Assembly (NCBI GenBank): GCA_949126835.1
Contig: OX421500.1
Span: 19,691,167-19,755,166 of the forward strand
From: Anisus vortex
Taxonomy: Eukaryota; Mollusca; Gastropoda; Planorbidae
Direction of reading: 5' to 3'
Length of the DNA stretch: 64,000 nucleotides
Shown here one piece after another: positions 1 to 11,466 of the stretch. The notes under the pieces are model-generated. The model saw only the letters and a list, made by a program, of their open reading frames with translations, did not search any database and had not been told where the DNA came from. The position numbers and the translations under genes were made by a program. Position 1 is the stretch's first letter. Each line of letters opens with the position of its first letter.

Positions 1-1215
1 CCAACTTATCCTGCACCATCTTAGGTTACTCCTTGACACTAATTGTCCCCCCCCTGCCCCTTACCTCCCTTTACTTTTCAATATTCATCTCCCTCCCCCA
101 ACCCTACAATCTTAGCTATGCCAATGGTAACATGTGTGTCTGTTTTTCTCTCTCTCTCTCTGTATATATATATACATATACAATATATATATATATATAT
201 ATATTGCTAATAGTGGTGGTGATAGCCTATATTCCCAAACAATATCACATAGATTTGCATGAGGTAGAAATGAGTTTCTGTATAATTATGAGTAAATGAG
301 TATGACTATAATTACAAGTTAATTACAACTCTCAACAGTGATAACACGGACAATATGTAGGCTAACTACTAGTACAAGTAATAGTATCCAAAAGCCTACG
401 TAAATAGTCAAGTCCTGTCAAAAGTGATCATGGGCTTGTCTAGATTGTAAAAGATAATTCAGTGATTATAGTTAGTCTTGAAATCAGGTTTTCAGAAAGC
501 GTTTTGTAAAGTATAATAGTTTTCTTTAAACACGTTCAATATGGGTAGGCCTAAACTACTACCACTAAGTAAACATTGAAAAATTGAGATACACACTTAG
601 CCTACCTGCAAATTCAAGTAAACAATCCAGTTTCTGTACTTATAATGGCCATTACCCACATCAGCCTACACGAAAAATAAAGGGGGATTATCATGTACTA
701 TTGGTCTACATGCTCAAGGAAAAATGTGACTCACACCGAACATCTGTACTTGATTTGAAGTTGTGTTTTTCTCTAGTGGCAAAAACATGGCCCCTAATTC
801 TCACTAAAGTAGGCCACAAATCTCTTTACTGCACACTTTATCATAAGCCGTGTTACGAATGTGCTGTAGCTGTGACTCTAGGTCAACTCAGGGCTGGTAA
901 CTCTGTACTCTGTATATCATAATTTCTGTTTTATTATGATCACCTTTTTAAAAATAATGAACAACGGAATGGTTAATTAATTTATTATAATTTGTTTTAG
1001 ATCTAGTGAGCATAGGAGTAGCACTTTTTTTAACATTCAAAACCGGGGATTTTTTGTTTGTTTTTCATTTGTGTGTGAAATTAGACATCTATTTAGGCTA
1101 ATGACTATATAGAATTAATATTAACTTAGGGAACTGCTTCACAGGTCTTATGGCTCTACGGATAGAATTGTTCTGACGGATAAACTTTTAATATTTTTTT
1201 TTAAGGTTTTAACTA
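1..1215. other. non-coding start of window with microsatellite
   Basis: I see no supportable gene here. A CT-rich run followed by alternating TA and a little CA lies at about 147-204. Small open frames in this stretch have no recognisable domain and low-complexity composition. The rest is AT-rich unique-looking sequence. Confidence 0.6.
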
Positions 1216-1217
1216 GA

Positions 1218-1325
1218 TTGGTCATCATCATCATTATATCATCATCTGTTGCGCTACACCCTATGGAGGTCATTGGCCTGTCACAATGTCTCCTATTCCA
1301 CTCAGCGCTGTGGGTGGCTTATTTT
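1218..1325 (-). repeat. probable LINE 3' tail fragment
   Basis: Read on the minus strand, this GC-richer patch ends in an interrupted ATG/ATA-rich run (ATCATC on the plus strand), the way several I-clade-like LINEs end in short tandem trinucleotides. A similar tail occurs at about 1672-1765 and after the reverse-transcriptase remnant near 13140. Only the tail is visible, so the assignment is tentative. Confidence 0.3.
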
Positions 1326-1671
1326 CTTAATATCTGGACCAATTTATTGATAGGCCTACTTACACAAAATATTAACTTTTGGGTTTGAAAGAGAAAAATA
1401 CACTTACATCTAAACTACTTATTCAACAGATTGCCATTTCCCTAACATCATTTTCAATTAAGTGAATTCTCTTTCTAATGATACAACATAAAGTTTGGGT
1501 CAAATAGTTCCCAAGCAATGACCTTAATGTTTAAACAACAATTAGGTGACACAACTCACGCACCCCTCCCCCCTTACAAAATAGCACACCACTGGTACCG
1601 TAAACCGTTAGTCAAAGCAATAAAGAGGAATGTTTCTATGTATAGTCTATGTTACAACAGTTTAAAACGGT

Positions 1672-1765
1672 AATCATCATCATCATCATCATCATCATTG
1701 GCTCCATAGTCTCGAAAGACGATTAGATTTGCGCTCCTGTGATTTGGCCAGTCCTGCAAAAAAAC
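1672..1765 (-). repeat. LINE 3' end with (ATG)n tail
   Basis: On the minus strand a short GC-richer piece runs into a perfect tandem run of ATG trinucleotides, seen as (ATC)n at about 1674-1698 on the plus strand. The piece before it reads like the last residues of a LINE ORF2. Truncation right at the 3' end fits a dead-on-arrival LINE copy. Confidence 0.4.
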
Positions 1766-1931
1766 GGTAATAAAAGGTCTTAAATTAATACTAAAATATA
1801 ATGACATTCACATCTAAATTAATTAATGATTTTAAAATACACATTAATGTGAATTCTTGCTAACTGTCTTAAAATTAGGCTATTAGATATCTGCAAATTA
1901 TGAATCTGATCCATGCCATTGTAAGCTTGGC

Positions 1932-2062
1932 TTTTTACACACACAAATATACATAAACACACACACACACAAACACACACACATTCACCCAAACAATCAA
2001 TCAGCACACACACACTCACACACACCCATAAGATACACTCATAGGACAAACACACACATAGA
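1932..2062. repeat. imperfect (CA)n microsatellite
   Basis: Long interrupted runs of CA/ACAC on the plus strand. They create a spurious cysteine- and valine-rich open frame on the minus strand (1819-2166), which I do not regard as a gene. Confidence 0.85.
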
Positions 2063-2097
2063 CGCACTCGCAAAGTCCCACTTGCCCAAAAAAAGCC

Positions 2098-2938
2098 ATC
2101 AACACAAACACACATACATACAATTGATGGCCGACATGAATATGTCAACAAACACACCATTAACACTTTAAAACATCAACACAAACACACATACAGAATA
2201 TTGATGGCCAAAATGAATATGTCAACAAACACACCATTAACACTATAAAACATCAATACAAACACACATACATACTATCACTGTTATAGATATTATAGAA
2301 AGTACTCATGTTGTTAGATGAGGAATAAGAATGGTGTGCATGTTATTATGTACGAGATTGCACCATGATATGAAAGGGAAGTACGCATGTTATATGTATG
2401 ATATAGCAACGCTGGATCCTAGATACACTTCAGTTGAGATTTGGACTGTACATAAACAAGACGTATATGAGATGGGTCTTCGTCCAAGTTTATCAGTCAA
2501 GAACAGAAAGTATTGTTGTGTTGATCTAGTGTATACCAGTGTTGCAGCGACTAATTGATCAAAGAATTGAGTATTGAATTGAGGAGCCTTCGTTTACATG
2601 ATTTTATGAACTAACTGTGTGTATTAGTCCTGTGACACATACCATTGATGGCCAACATGAATATGTTAACAAACACACCATTAACACTTTAAAACATCAA
2701 TACAAACACACATACATACCATTGATGGCCGACATGAATATGTCAACAAACACACCATTAACACTTTAAAACATCAATACAACACACATACATACTATTG
2801 ATGGCCGACAAGAATATGTCAACAAACACACCATTAACACTTTAAAACATCAACACAAACACACATACATACCATTGATGGCCGACAAGAATATGTGAAC
2901 AAACACACCATTAACACTTTAAAACATCAACATGCACA
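2098..2938. repeat. ~77-bp minisatellite, interrupted
   Basis: A unit of about 77 bp is repeated head to tail. It contains ATTGATGGCCGACA, then AATATGTCAACAAACACACC, then ATTAACACTTTAAAACATCAA. Two copies and a start of a third lie at 2098-2278, and four more at about 2640-2935. The two blocks are separated by about 360 bp of unrelated DNA. Copies differ by only a few bases, so amplification was recent. Confidence 0.9.
2279..2639. other. unrelated insert inside the minisatellite
   Basis: The 77-bp repeat breaks off mid-unit after ACACATACATACTA and resumes mid-unit at ACACATACCATTGATGG. The roughly 360 bp between has no similarity to the unit. It may be an inserted element, or old unique sequence flanked by two array blocks. 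A 75-codon open frame at 2331-2558 has no recognisable features. I see no clear terminal repeats. Confidence 0.5.
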
Positions 2939-3206
2939 CACCATAAAGAACACTCGGGATCACCAACGCTATAAAAGATTACCGTCAAATATTTAACGAA
3001 ATTAAACAACCTCTAAAAACAAAGTTTTGCTTAAAAATCCTTTATACCCATTTGTGCCATACATAAGCCTTTCGAAGATTGAAGATTTGGCTGTTAAGAA
3101 CTAACAAAGGGAAGAAACACATAAATAATATAAGTTAATGAAGCTATAAATGATTAAAAAAGTAAAGGTAGATCATAGATATATCAATGAGCAATAGAAT
3201 AATAGT

Positions 3207-5723
3207 CAGGGCCCTCGAGAGAAAAAAAAAGATGGCGGTACGAGAGCTTTTTTGGGCTCCTCCCTCCCCCCCCCCCACTTTTTGTTTCTAACACTAGTCA
3301 TATCTAGATGATTTATTTGTATTGCATTCGTTTGAAAAATCAGGAATCTTTTTAAAAGGTCTGTGCATCCTTTTGTGAAACTGTCATAAGTATTACCATT
3401 TACCATTAGAGTGTAATGATTTCAATCACAGCCTTACAGGTCTATTACAAAAATACTTAAATCAAGTTCATAGTTGTTAGTTTAAATTGTTGTAGATCTA
3501 ATTGTTCCTCCGCTTCAGTATTAATCAGAATTGATCTTGCAAATATTACAAAGATTTGTAAAATGGGAAATATGACTCTCACTGATGATTGATGAGTAAT
3601 TTGGTTGAAATGAACTAGAGAAGTGTTGGAGGTTTTAAAGTTGAACAATTAAGTTGTCAATTAACTTGTTATAATTGATTTTAATATGGATTAATTTGAA
3701 TGTGAAAATTGATATAGTAAATTGGGAACATGAGACACATGTTAAAGTTAGCTACTTGTAGTTGTTACAGCTTCATGATTTAATAATTTGGGACATATCT
3801 ATGACAGATGAATCACTGTAATAAATAAATAGCAATATTACATCAAGTCAATTAAAAAGACTTCAAGTTCAATGCGTTTTAAATTGTATTTATGTGAAGT
3901 TTAAACGATTAACAACTTCACAACTTTTCATTACTGTAGGCATACTATAACCAAAAAGTTCATAAATATGCATCTTAATCGCATTTTATGTATGTCTGTC
4001 GAATCATTAATTATTTACAAATATACCCAAATCATTCATCTTTTGAATGCTTACTGTTTCGTGAAAAAAAAAGTAAACAGAATATACATTATAGGCCTAC
4101 ATAAATGATAAAAAAACAGAGAAGAAAAAGACTAGTTTTATTAAAACAGGGCTGCCTTGCATGACTTTTTCTTGGCAAAACTACGAATACAGTGTCAAAG
4201 TTTATTTGCCTTGCAATGCCAGACTCAATACTGAGCCTAGCCAAGTTGTTCAGGCGATCCTGACTCATGGTGGACCTAAGGTATTTTTTGATGAGCTTAT
4301 GTTTACTGAAGCTCCTCTTTGCTAATGCTACTGTGGCTGGTACTCGGACATCCTCGAACTGGCACTTAGGTTAGGAAAAATATTTTCTAATTTGGAATTT
4401 GCCAAAACATTTAACAGTTCCAATGCACCCAACTGTTCTTTACCAAAATGTGCATAGTGAACCATCGTTAGGTAAATTATTTCAAGAAGAAAGTCTTCAC
4501 AACTTATATAATTAGAATACGTTTCTGATAACTTAGCAGCTTTATACCTCAAGTCTCCTTCTGACATCTTTTGGTAGTTCCAAAGAAAGCTGAATGTGTC
4601 AGAAATATCTTTGACTGAATTGAACCGAACTGTAAACTGTAAGCCCTCCAATAACATTATCCAATACAACATAAAATATGTGTTTTCGAAAGTGGGCTTC
4701 CTCAGGGCATTCTTCTGTTTCATTCATCTCATTCACATTTTCATCAGGTGTATCCTCATCATGATATCTTGTTCTTTTCCTGACAGTTGTTTTACTGTTC
4801 CTAAATAATTGTACTTCTATCTGCAAGTTGGCTCTGCAACAAGCTTAGCTTCATTCCACATTGCATATTATAAGCTTTCTATGTTTGCAACTTCCATATC
4901 TATAGTCGCATTACATGCTTGAATGACTTTGTTGTAAAAGTCAATAGGGACTAGTATAATGTGCCACACGACTGACATTATGATGCAAGTGAAAGAATCG
5001 ACATTACATATAGATTTCATGGATTTCGTTCCTGGTTTTTGGAGTAAGATTCAGTTTTAACAGGTCTTCCAAAGCCAACTCAACCCCTGGTAGATGAGCT
5101 ACAAATGGTTTTACACTTTCAATTCGATCTGACCATATGGTACTAGAAATGCCATGAAGCTTTGACAGTATTTTCCACCTCTTGAGGCTGCAACTGAATA
5201 ATGTGTATTTACGTTTGTCTAAAATTATGATACCTTCAACCTCCTCTCTTGGCTACCGCACAGGAGATCATTAAAGTGTGAAAGGATCGACTAACTAGCT
5301 TTGACTGCCCTACTAGTATGCAGCGATATAGAGTATTTAGGCAAAGGCTACTAAACTAACAGGGAGAACTGTAAGCCTGTAAGGCTCATAGGTCTATATT
5401 TGTGTCTCTGGAGAAAAAAAAATAGATCCTAAATCCTTTCGAAAATAATTAGGCCATATATTACAGCTAAAGGCTTCATTGCATATTTAACCAAATGTTC
5501 AAGTACACATTCAAAGAATATCAAAATTTAGGGCCCCCAGCGCCACGTGAGATTGTAGGAGGTTTTGGGGCATCTCCACTTAGCTTAATAGCAACAATTA
5601 AAAAATAATTGCGTAATTGCCAATCTAATTTTTAATTTTAATATTCATGGGCTTCATGGGCCCTCTAAACTCTCATGGGCCCCGGTACGGTGTACCGGCT
5701 GTACCCCCCTCTCGTGGGGCCTG
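3207..5723 (-). mobile_element. hAT DNA transposon, decayed, complete ends
   Basis: The element is bounded by imperfect terminal inverted repeats: CAGGGCCCTCGAGAG at 3207 and, read inward on the other strand, CAGGCCCCACGAGAG ending at 5723. It is flanked by a perfect 8-bp direct repeat ATAATAGT at 3199-3206 and 5724-5731. An 8-bp target duplication with CAG-starting ends is diagnostic of hAT transposons. The length is about 2.5 kb. The interior encodes a broken transposase on the minus strand. The insertion sits beside the AT-rich tail of a LINE fragment. Confidence 0.88.
4150..5215 (-). pseudogene. hAT transposase, ZMYM1-like, broken
   Basis: Minus-strand translation gives pieces of a hAT transposase of the kind annotated in animals as zinc finger MYM-type protein 1-like. 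Recognisable blocks, from N to C terminus, are a PFVAHLPGVELALEDLL block (about 5030-5110), KTRNEIH, a DEDTPDENVNEM block (about 4730-4770), FSFLWNYQKMSEGDLR, EIIYLTMVHYAHFGKEQLGA, and the hAT C-terminal dimerisation region ending with KRSFSKHKLIKKYLRSTMSQ. The blocks fall in different frames: 4599-4826 is one frame and 4328-4723 another. Frameshifts and stops have therefore accumulated, and the N-terminal zinc finger is not visible. It is non-functional. Confidence 0.8.
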
Positions 5724-5731
5724 ATAATAGT

Positions 5732-5860
5732 AATAATTTAATAACAAGTATATTTATATTGTGCTGCCAACAAATATATTGTTAGCCCAGAACGCATTTA
5801 ATACCGAGCAACAAAGACATACATACAGATAATTTTAATGCAAGAACAAGGCTTCATTTC
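5732..5860 (-). repeat. CR1/L2-like LINE 3' end
   Basis: On the minus strand this reads as a GTTGGCAGC-type motif followed by an AT-rich trinucleotide tail. It matches the 3' ends seen at about 16555-16660 (minus) and 45440-45492 (plus). The hAT element at 3207-5723 is inserted next to this AT-rich tail. Confidence 0.5.
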
Positions 5861-6049
5861 TCGAGGCTACATAAGTCTACATTAAAAAAAAAATCGACAG
5901 AACATGTTGTCAAATGAAACACCTCTATGTGCCAAGTTTCAACTCAATAGCATAATATAATGCGGGTCATTGTGCCTTCCAGAGATCAAGTTGGCACAAT
6001 GTTCTGCAAAGTTAATATAAAGTATAAAGGATTAAATACACATATACAC

Positions 6050-6312
6050 ACGCTGTGAATCGTATCTTATAATATATTACCGACGCTCCTTCTATAAAGA
6101 AGATTATTGCGTTCTACTCTCATCCGTGGTCCGAGTCTTGCTGGTCTTGCATGCATTGATCGTTATTAGTATTTTAAATGATGTTAAGTTACTGGTTTTC
6201 CTGGTTTGTTCAGGCAACCCATTCCATGCCCGAATGCCACTCGGGAATACTTTGGATACTTTGTTTAGGTTATCGCCTGGATCAGGCCACAGGGTCTCTA
6301 TAAACACAAGCG
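6050..6312 (-). pseudogene. LINE (family A) 3' end, ORF2 C-terminus
   Basis: Minus-strand translation gives a 67-codon open stretch (6104-6307) with FPSGIRAWNGLPEQTR followed by LTSFK. This is the typical WNxLPxxxR...FK ending of non-LTR reverse-transcriptase proteins. It is followed by the 3' tail ACGCAATAATCTTCTTTATA, GAAGGAGCGTC and an AGATA-like end. The same tail occurs at about 10034-10080, 24905-24958, 25105-25175 and 57090-57290, defining one LINE family that I call A here. Confidence 0.75.
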
Positions 6313-6319
6313 ATCTTGT

Positions 6320-7165
6320 TCTTGTCTATAAGTTGGTATAGGCTTTCTCTGCAGTCGAGCCAACAGCTCATCACACACATGTGTACATCTCCACTCTAGA
6401 CATGTAACACTAGAACGTAACACACTCTCTGTACAGTGTAACTGCTAGCCAGTTGTCTTATTATTGTTTTGGATTTAAGACGGATTGAAACACTAATAAA
6501 CAAACGAGTAATCTTTGTATAGTGACGCCAATGCAACAGTTCTAGTCTAAATCTATATATTCTGGACAATAATGCTAACTAGTTGATATCTTTTTTTCTC
6601 TTAAGGCCTATATATTATCCAATTTATATATACACTGCAATATTCTTTATTTACAAGGAGCAGGTAGCATTCATATCATGTAATCTACAACAATGTCTAT
6701 TATTATTACTTCTGATTGTCTACACACTATACACTTGGTAAACTTAAGGGTCATGGGTCATCCCATTATGGTTTTGTAGAGTGGTGTCTTGTCTTCATGA
6801 GTGATTTGGCTGAGTTTGAAATAGGCGGAAAACGGATGAAAGCGGAATTGTGTCCAAGATCGAGGCCTATTACAAACGAGGGATATGAGATATTGATATT
6901 TGTGGTGGAGTGTGTTGCTGGTGAGTTTTCTTTTACTTTGGAAGCACTAACAAAAACTCCCTGTAGTTTCCAATTTAGAAGACGGTTTATTTAATATTAT
7001 AGGAGACAGGTACCCAGTGTTGAGCTTGCAACTGGCATGAACACCTTAGAATTACAGCTCCAGACTACAACCTACTACAAGGACCTGGGTCAGCCTGGGT
7101 GGGCAGAGAGACCAGACTTAGCGCGCAAAGAAAAAAAAAACACTTGAAAGATGCGCTTCTAAACT
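6320..7165. other. no recognisable gene
   Basis: AT-rich sequence. The open frame at 6716-6994 begins with a non-ATG codon and has no recognisable motif. I see no repeat termini. Confidence 0.5.
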
Positions 7166-7169
7166 AGGC

Positions 7170-7601
7170 GTTCTCTTCGGTACTATACTACACTAGATGT
7201 TTCCATAGCATTTGATAAAAGTTCATATTTCTAGTTTACTAAAAAAACTTACATATGTTGGCATCTTTGGTACATTACATCAGTGGATTTAAGACTTTCT
7301 TAAAGGTAGAGAACTAACAGTGATAATTAATGGTTATAAATCATCACCAATAACTGTAAACTCAGGAGTTCCACAAGGAACTGTTCTAGGACCCTTACTA
7401 TTTCTATTTTATATTAATGATGAACCAAATAGCATCAACACAGGAACAAAAGTAAGATTATTTGCAGATGATTGCATAATTTATAGAATAATAAAGACAG
7501 AAAAAGATAGTGATCTTTTACAAAAGACCTATATGAACTACAATAATGGAAATCTAATTGCTTTTTATTTCTTTCTCTTCGTGACCGGCAGTGAGTTGTG
7601 A
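7170..7601 (+). pseudogene. non-LTR reverse transcriptase fragment
   Basis: Translation shows LDVSIAFDK (the first catalytic-Asp block) at about 7192-7218. After frame changes comes an open stretch with SGVPQGTVLGPLLFLFYIND and LFADDCIIYR, the FADD catalytic block, at about 7360-7490. These are the central palm motifs of LINE reverse transcriptases. Stops and frameshifts lie between blocks 1 and 2, and nothing recognisable follows about 7560. It is a 5'- and 3'-truncated dead copy. A more decayed relative lies at about 17085-17320. Confidence 0.85.
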
Positions 7602-8750
7602 TTTTTTTTTTTAAACTCTTACATACAACTAGATCTATGTAAAAATGAAACACACATGACATTTCAAGCATTAGTTTTATCTCGATTTTAAACAAAAGTT
7701 TGAGTGCAGTATTTTTTTCCAAAATGTCCTGAAATCGGCCGATCGTAGTTGTCAAAACATTGCTTAGACATGGTGCGGTTTTCTCGGAATGCTAAACACT
7801 GCCTTAGGTTATAGCCAATATTCCATTTGTCACAAATAAAACGCATCTTACGCTATTAGTGTACAAGTTTATGCCCATATTATAGGTCTAAATAGGCTTT
7901 TTTTCACACTTAGGATTCGTTCCATAGTGTAATTTGCGATCAAAAAAGAAAAATGCCGCCTTAGGCTTAGGCCTACACTACGCTTCAGCATTACAAAACC
8001 GATCAAAAAGTTCAAAAGAAAAGGTTGTGGGGTCTCAAAGCTTAACATAATTCTATATTTCAATGTTAGTTATATAAAGATATTATATATACACCGACGA
8101 AAGTTTTCTTAATGAAGAATATAGGTCTAAGCATAAGTCTAATAATTCTACATCATAACAACCACCGATAAGGGTGATAGTTGCAAATTAATGATACAGT
8201 AGTGGTGTTTTTTCAACCGTATTCAAACCTGTGTCGAGTTTTATAGGTCGTACCCCTACATTTTATCGACATTTTAAGTTTAAAAAGTGCGACCTATACA
8301 TTAAGCAGGCGTATACAATAAAATAGCATAAAAAGAATACATAGACATAACAAATTAAAACTAATATAACAAATTACAATTTGTAATGCCTGTACCCTTA
8401 TATTTATTATTCAAATTGGACATTGCTTTTGTACAAGCATTCATACAAAGCTCGCCAACGTCCAAACAAAGTTAACACAATTATAATGACTTTAATTTCT
8501 TTTTGTATATCTGCTGTTATTATGCTATTACACCAAGACAACAACAGAAGACATTTAAAAAATATACAAACAGTATAAATGTCTATAACTATTTTTGTGT
8601 CTTCCTGGTCCACTGTATTTTTCAGTAAAAGAAAACAAATAAGCAAAAAACTTCATTTTATATTTGGGTACTTTTTAAATCAAAACAAGCACCCTACTGT
8701 TTCAAACTGACAGTGTTATTGTTTTGAAAATTTAATTTCTTATTTCTAGT
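7602..8750. other. no recognisable gene; 3' flank of the GPCR
   Basis: AT-rich sequence downstream of the minus-strand GPCR. The 106-codon and 79-codon minus-strand open frames here have low-complexity, non-conserved translations. I see no repeat with clear ends. Confidence 0.5.
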
Positions 8751-9803
8751 CTAACATTTAACACTTTCTTGAAATATTTTCCTAAACTTTGTATTCATGG
8801 CAACGTATATAATAAAATTACAAGACGCATTGAGATAGACCACCAATGTAACAACAATGCTTATAATTGAACGTATGTTTGCGACTTCGCGATTTGTTTG
8901 ATCCGTTAAGTCAACTAAAAATGCGAAAATGGCTGCGAACTTTGTCACAGAGTACATGGCAGAGACTGTTAATAGCGTTACGGTGGTTTTAGAGGTACTT
9001 GTATTTGTATGCGATGTTGTCGAAACCATTAGCTGACGTTTTTGCATTGTCAGTTTCACTCGAAGGGCGATAAGCAATGATCCTCCGGTTACGATGATAA
9101 AAGGAATGTAGTCTACTATTGGGGTCATAATCTCTTTGCTAACAAAAACAATAGTCTCATCAGGCAGGAAATCAACGTATCCATAATATAGGTCCCAATC
9201 AGAATAGTAGTAAAAACGAAATCGAAAAAAACTTGTGATGTAAATAGTATACGGCACCCACATTAAAAAGACTAAAGCCACGGCCATCCATGTTCTGTTT
9301 CGTGTTACTATTGACTTAAAATGGAGTGGATAGAAGACAGCCAGTAGTCGCTCCACTGTAATCAAAGTCACCAGAGTTGAACTTGAGGGTAGACCAAAGA
9401 AGTAAAACACTTGAAATATTATTGCCAATATATAGAGAATATAGCAGACGTCTTTCGGGTATTCCCATATTCTAAAATTATACCTACTTTTTCCAGGAAT
9501 AAAGGTAATTATATTTGGAAAATTCAAAGCTGATATCAAAGTACACGAGTCAGAGATACAGAGTGATGTTAAAAGTATATTTGAAGGTTTCTTTAAACCT
9601 GACTTTACTAAAACATAGATACTAAGTACGTTTCCTATAAGTCCGAAAATGGCTATAAGAGGATTGATCAGTACTGTAGAATACATGGTTATGTTCAAAT
9701 AGACGTCATATAAATAGCTTGTCTTATCACTTAATATTATGGTGGTCGTAGTGTTGGACAATGCGCCAAAGTCTAAACTTGTGTTCATCGTTGTAGTTTC
9801 CAT
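8751..9803 (-). CDS. rhodopsin-family (class A) GPCR, intronless
   Basis: A 350-residue seven-helix receptor in one exon, from an ATG at 9803 to TAG. The N-terminus is short and has NxS/T glycosylation sites. TM1 contains GNVLSIYVL (GN at about 57-58). TM2 has LLTSLCISDS, with the conserved Asp at about 85. TM3 starts after Cys 120 and ends in VERLLAVFYPLHF, with ERL in place of DRY (Glu 151, Arg 152). TM7 has NASCNFIIY, so the usual NPxxY Pro is replaced. A short basic tail follows. I see no cysteine in the second extracellular loop, so the usual TM3-ECL2 disulfide is missing. The pattern fits the large lophotrochozoan peptide or FMRFamide-like and chemosensory receptor expansions. The ligand cannot be named. 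It lies upstream of the receptor cluster on the same strand, with no obvious link to it. Confidence 0.9.
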   Translation of the reverse strand: METTTMNTSLDFGALSNTTTTIILSDKTSYLYDVYLNITMYSTVLINPLIAIFGLIGNVLSIYVLVKSGLKKPSNILLTSLCISDSCTLISALNFPNIITFIPGKSRYNFRIWEYPKDVCYILYILAIIFQVFYFFGLPSSSTLVTLITVERLLAVFYPLHFKSIVTRNRTWMAVALVFLMWVPYTIYITSFFRFRFYYYSDWDLYYGYVDFLPDETIVFVSKEIMTPIVDYIPFIIVTGGSLLIALRVKLTMQKRQLMVSTTSHTNTSTSKTTVTLLTVSAMYSVTKFAAIFAFLVDLTDQTNREVANIRSIISIVVTLVVYLNASCNFIIYVAMNTKFRKIFQESVKC

Positions 9804-9809
9804 CTTGAT

Positions 9810-10033
9810 CTTTATAATACTTTACTAAAAACTGGAAATATTTTGAACTTATATCTTATATAATATAATATATCTTATATCTGTTTTCCAATCCTTTTAT
9901 AGTATTCTTTTTTCTACAGTTTCATGTTAAGTCTTCCAATAAAGTTGCTCTTTCTAAAAATGAGATAATCTTGATGTAGTAATAAAGTAAATGATTTAGG
10001 CCAATAATAATCTTAGATTATTCTTATATAATA
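9810..10033 (-). other. 5' flank of the GPCR gene
   Basis: Very AT-rich sequence upstream of the GPCR start codon, with tandem TTATAT-like motifs at about 9855-9885. No promoter element can be assigned with confidence. Confidence 0.3.
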
Positions 10034-10085
10034 TTATAACAGACGCTCCTTCTATAAGGATGATTATTGCGTCCTAAGATAAGTC
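10034..10085 (-). repeat. LINE family A 3' tail
   Basis: The minus strand matches the family A tail, with the GACGCAATAATC...TATAGAAGGAGCGTCTG core. Only the last ~50 bp of the LINE are present. It is a severely 5'-truncated copy upstream of the GPCR. Confidence 0.65.
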
Positions 10086-10089
10086 TAGT

Positions 10090-11460
10090 CTCGCAAAGTT
10101 TAATACGCGAACAAGAGACTTATACACAATTCTGCTTTGTTATAGTTTTCTTTCATTATTAACTAGACTGCCTTGATAATTTAAAACCTGTCGTCTACAA
10201 GCAGCAGACAATTCTGCTGTGTGTCTTGTCAAAAGCCTTTCTTCTCTATAATATGCTTTTCAATTGATGGGGGAAAAAGATAGTAATGAATGTCACATAT
10301 AATATATTAGAACGCAGCATTTTGTTAAAATGTCCCAGTTGCGCGCATGTGTTTATTTTGAGTTTAAAAAATCGAAGAGCGTACGCTTGTCTCTTATTGG
10401 CTGAGTTTCTTAATAGTTGATATATGGGCGGAGCCTAAGGTTTTTTAAATTGTATTGATTCTTTTTCTGCTTGTTTACTTTCTACTACCTAATGTTTGAC
10501 CAACGTTATTTGACATGGATCATCTAATTGTATACGGACAATTGTGAAAAATGTCATAAAGCGATTGACGCAATTCACAATTTTACTAGTTTCATGTGCA
10601 AATTTTATCAGAACACGCAGTATAGAGAAAGGACCATATTTGCTTGATACGATCTGTTAAACACTTAATTACTTTAAAAGTCAAGTTCTGATAAAAAGAG
10701 AACTGCTAAGCAAACAGTTACAAAGACGGCTATTTGACGACGTGAAGGAAGGTTTGTTGTCTAAGTGAAAAGGACAGAAAATGGTTTCAGAAAATTCCTT
10801 TTTATCATATGATTCTTGAATTATTCATTTCAACCCAAATTCTTTCATCTCTAGGAGTAATGTCTTCGACTCAATTGTACCATATTAATTAATTTCCTTT
10901 TTACAACCAACGACCTGGCTTTTAATCAATATAAAATATAATTTCAAAATTGAATGTTCATTCTATATACAACAAAATGTGATGACATAAAGGTGAACAT
11001 TTATTGCATTGTCAATATTTCAGTTCATGGTTTTGTTTGAACAAGTTCTCTAACTTCTCTTCTAAAATGGGCTAGCTAATTATAATGCTCTTATCTTTGT
11101 TTTCCAATAGAATGCGAGTAATATTTGCCGTAAAGAAGGTGCCAGACAAATTTGGTCAAAACTTGTTTCATCTATGGTTGCTGTTAATATCTAGACTTTC
11201 AATGGTCAATAGTTTCCAATGTTACTTTCCACTTGCCTGCTTAATGTCGGCATGTAAATCTTCAGTAGATTTCTGAAAAAGTTCTTTTGGACATTTTTTA
11301 AGCTTTAAAAAAGATGAATGTTTGTAATTAATTATATCTCATTACTAATTTTCCGTATTACATTTTTTAAAAAAGCTTTTTTTTATACTATTTCTATATT
11401 GTATTTTGTCCGTCGTGATAGACAATGATCATTTTTGTCATCCTAGGAAGTTTGATGTGT
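10090..11460. other. no recognisable gene
   Basis: AT-rich intergenic sequence. The 63-codon frame at 11085-11276 has no recognisable motif. No repeats with visible boundaries. Confidence 0.5.
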
Positions 11461-11466
11461 GGCTGT

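Noticed and set aside
1819..2166. 115-codon cysteine-rich minus-strand frame
   Set aside because: Composition comes from the (CA)n microsatellite and the 77-bp repeat.
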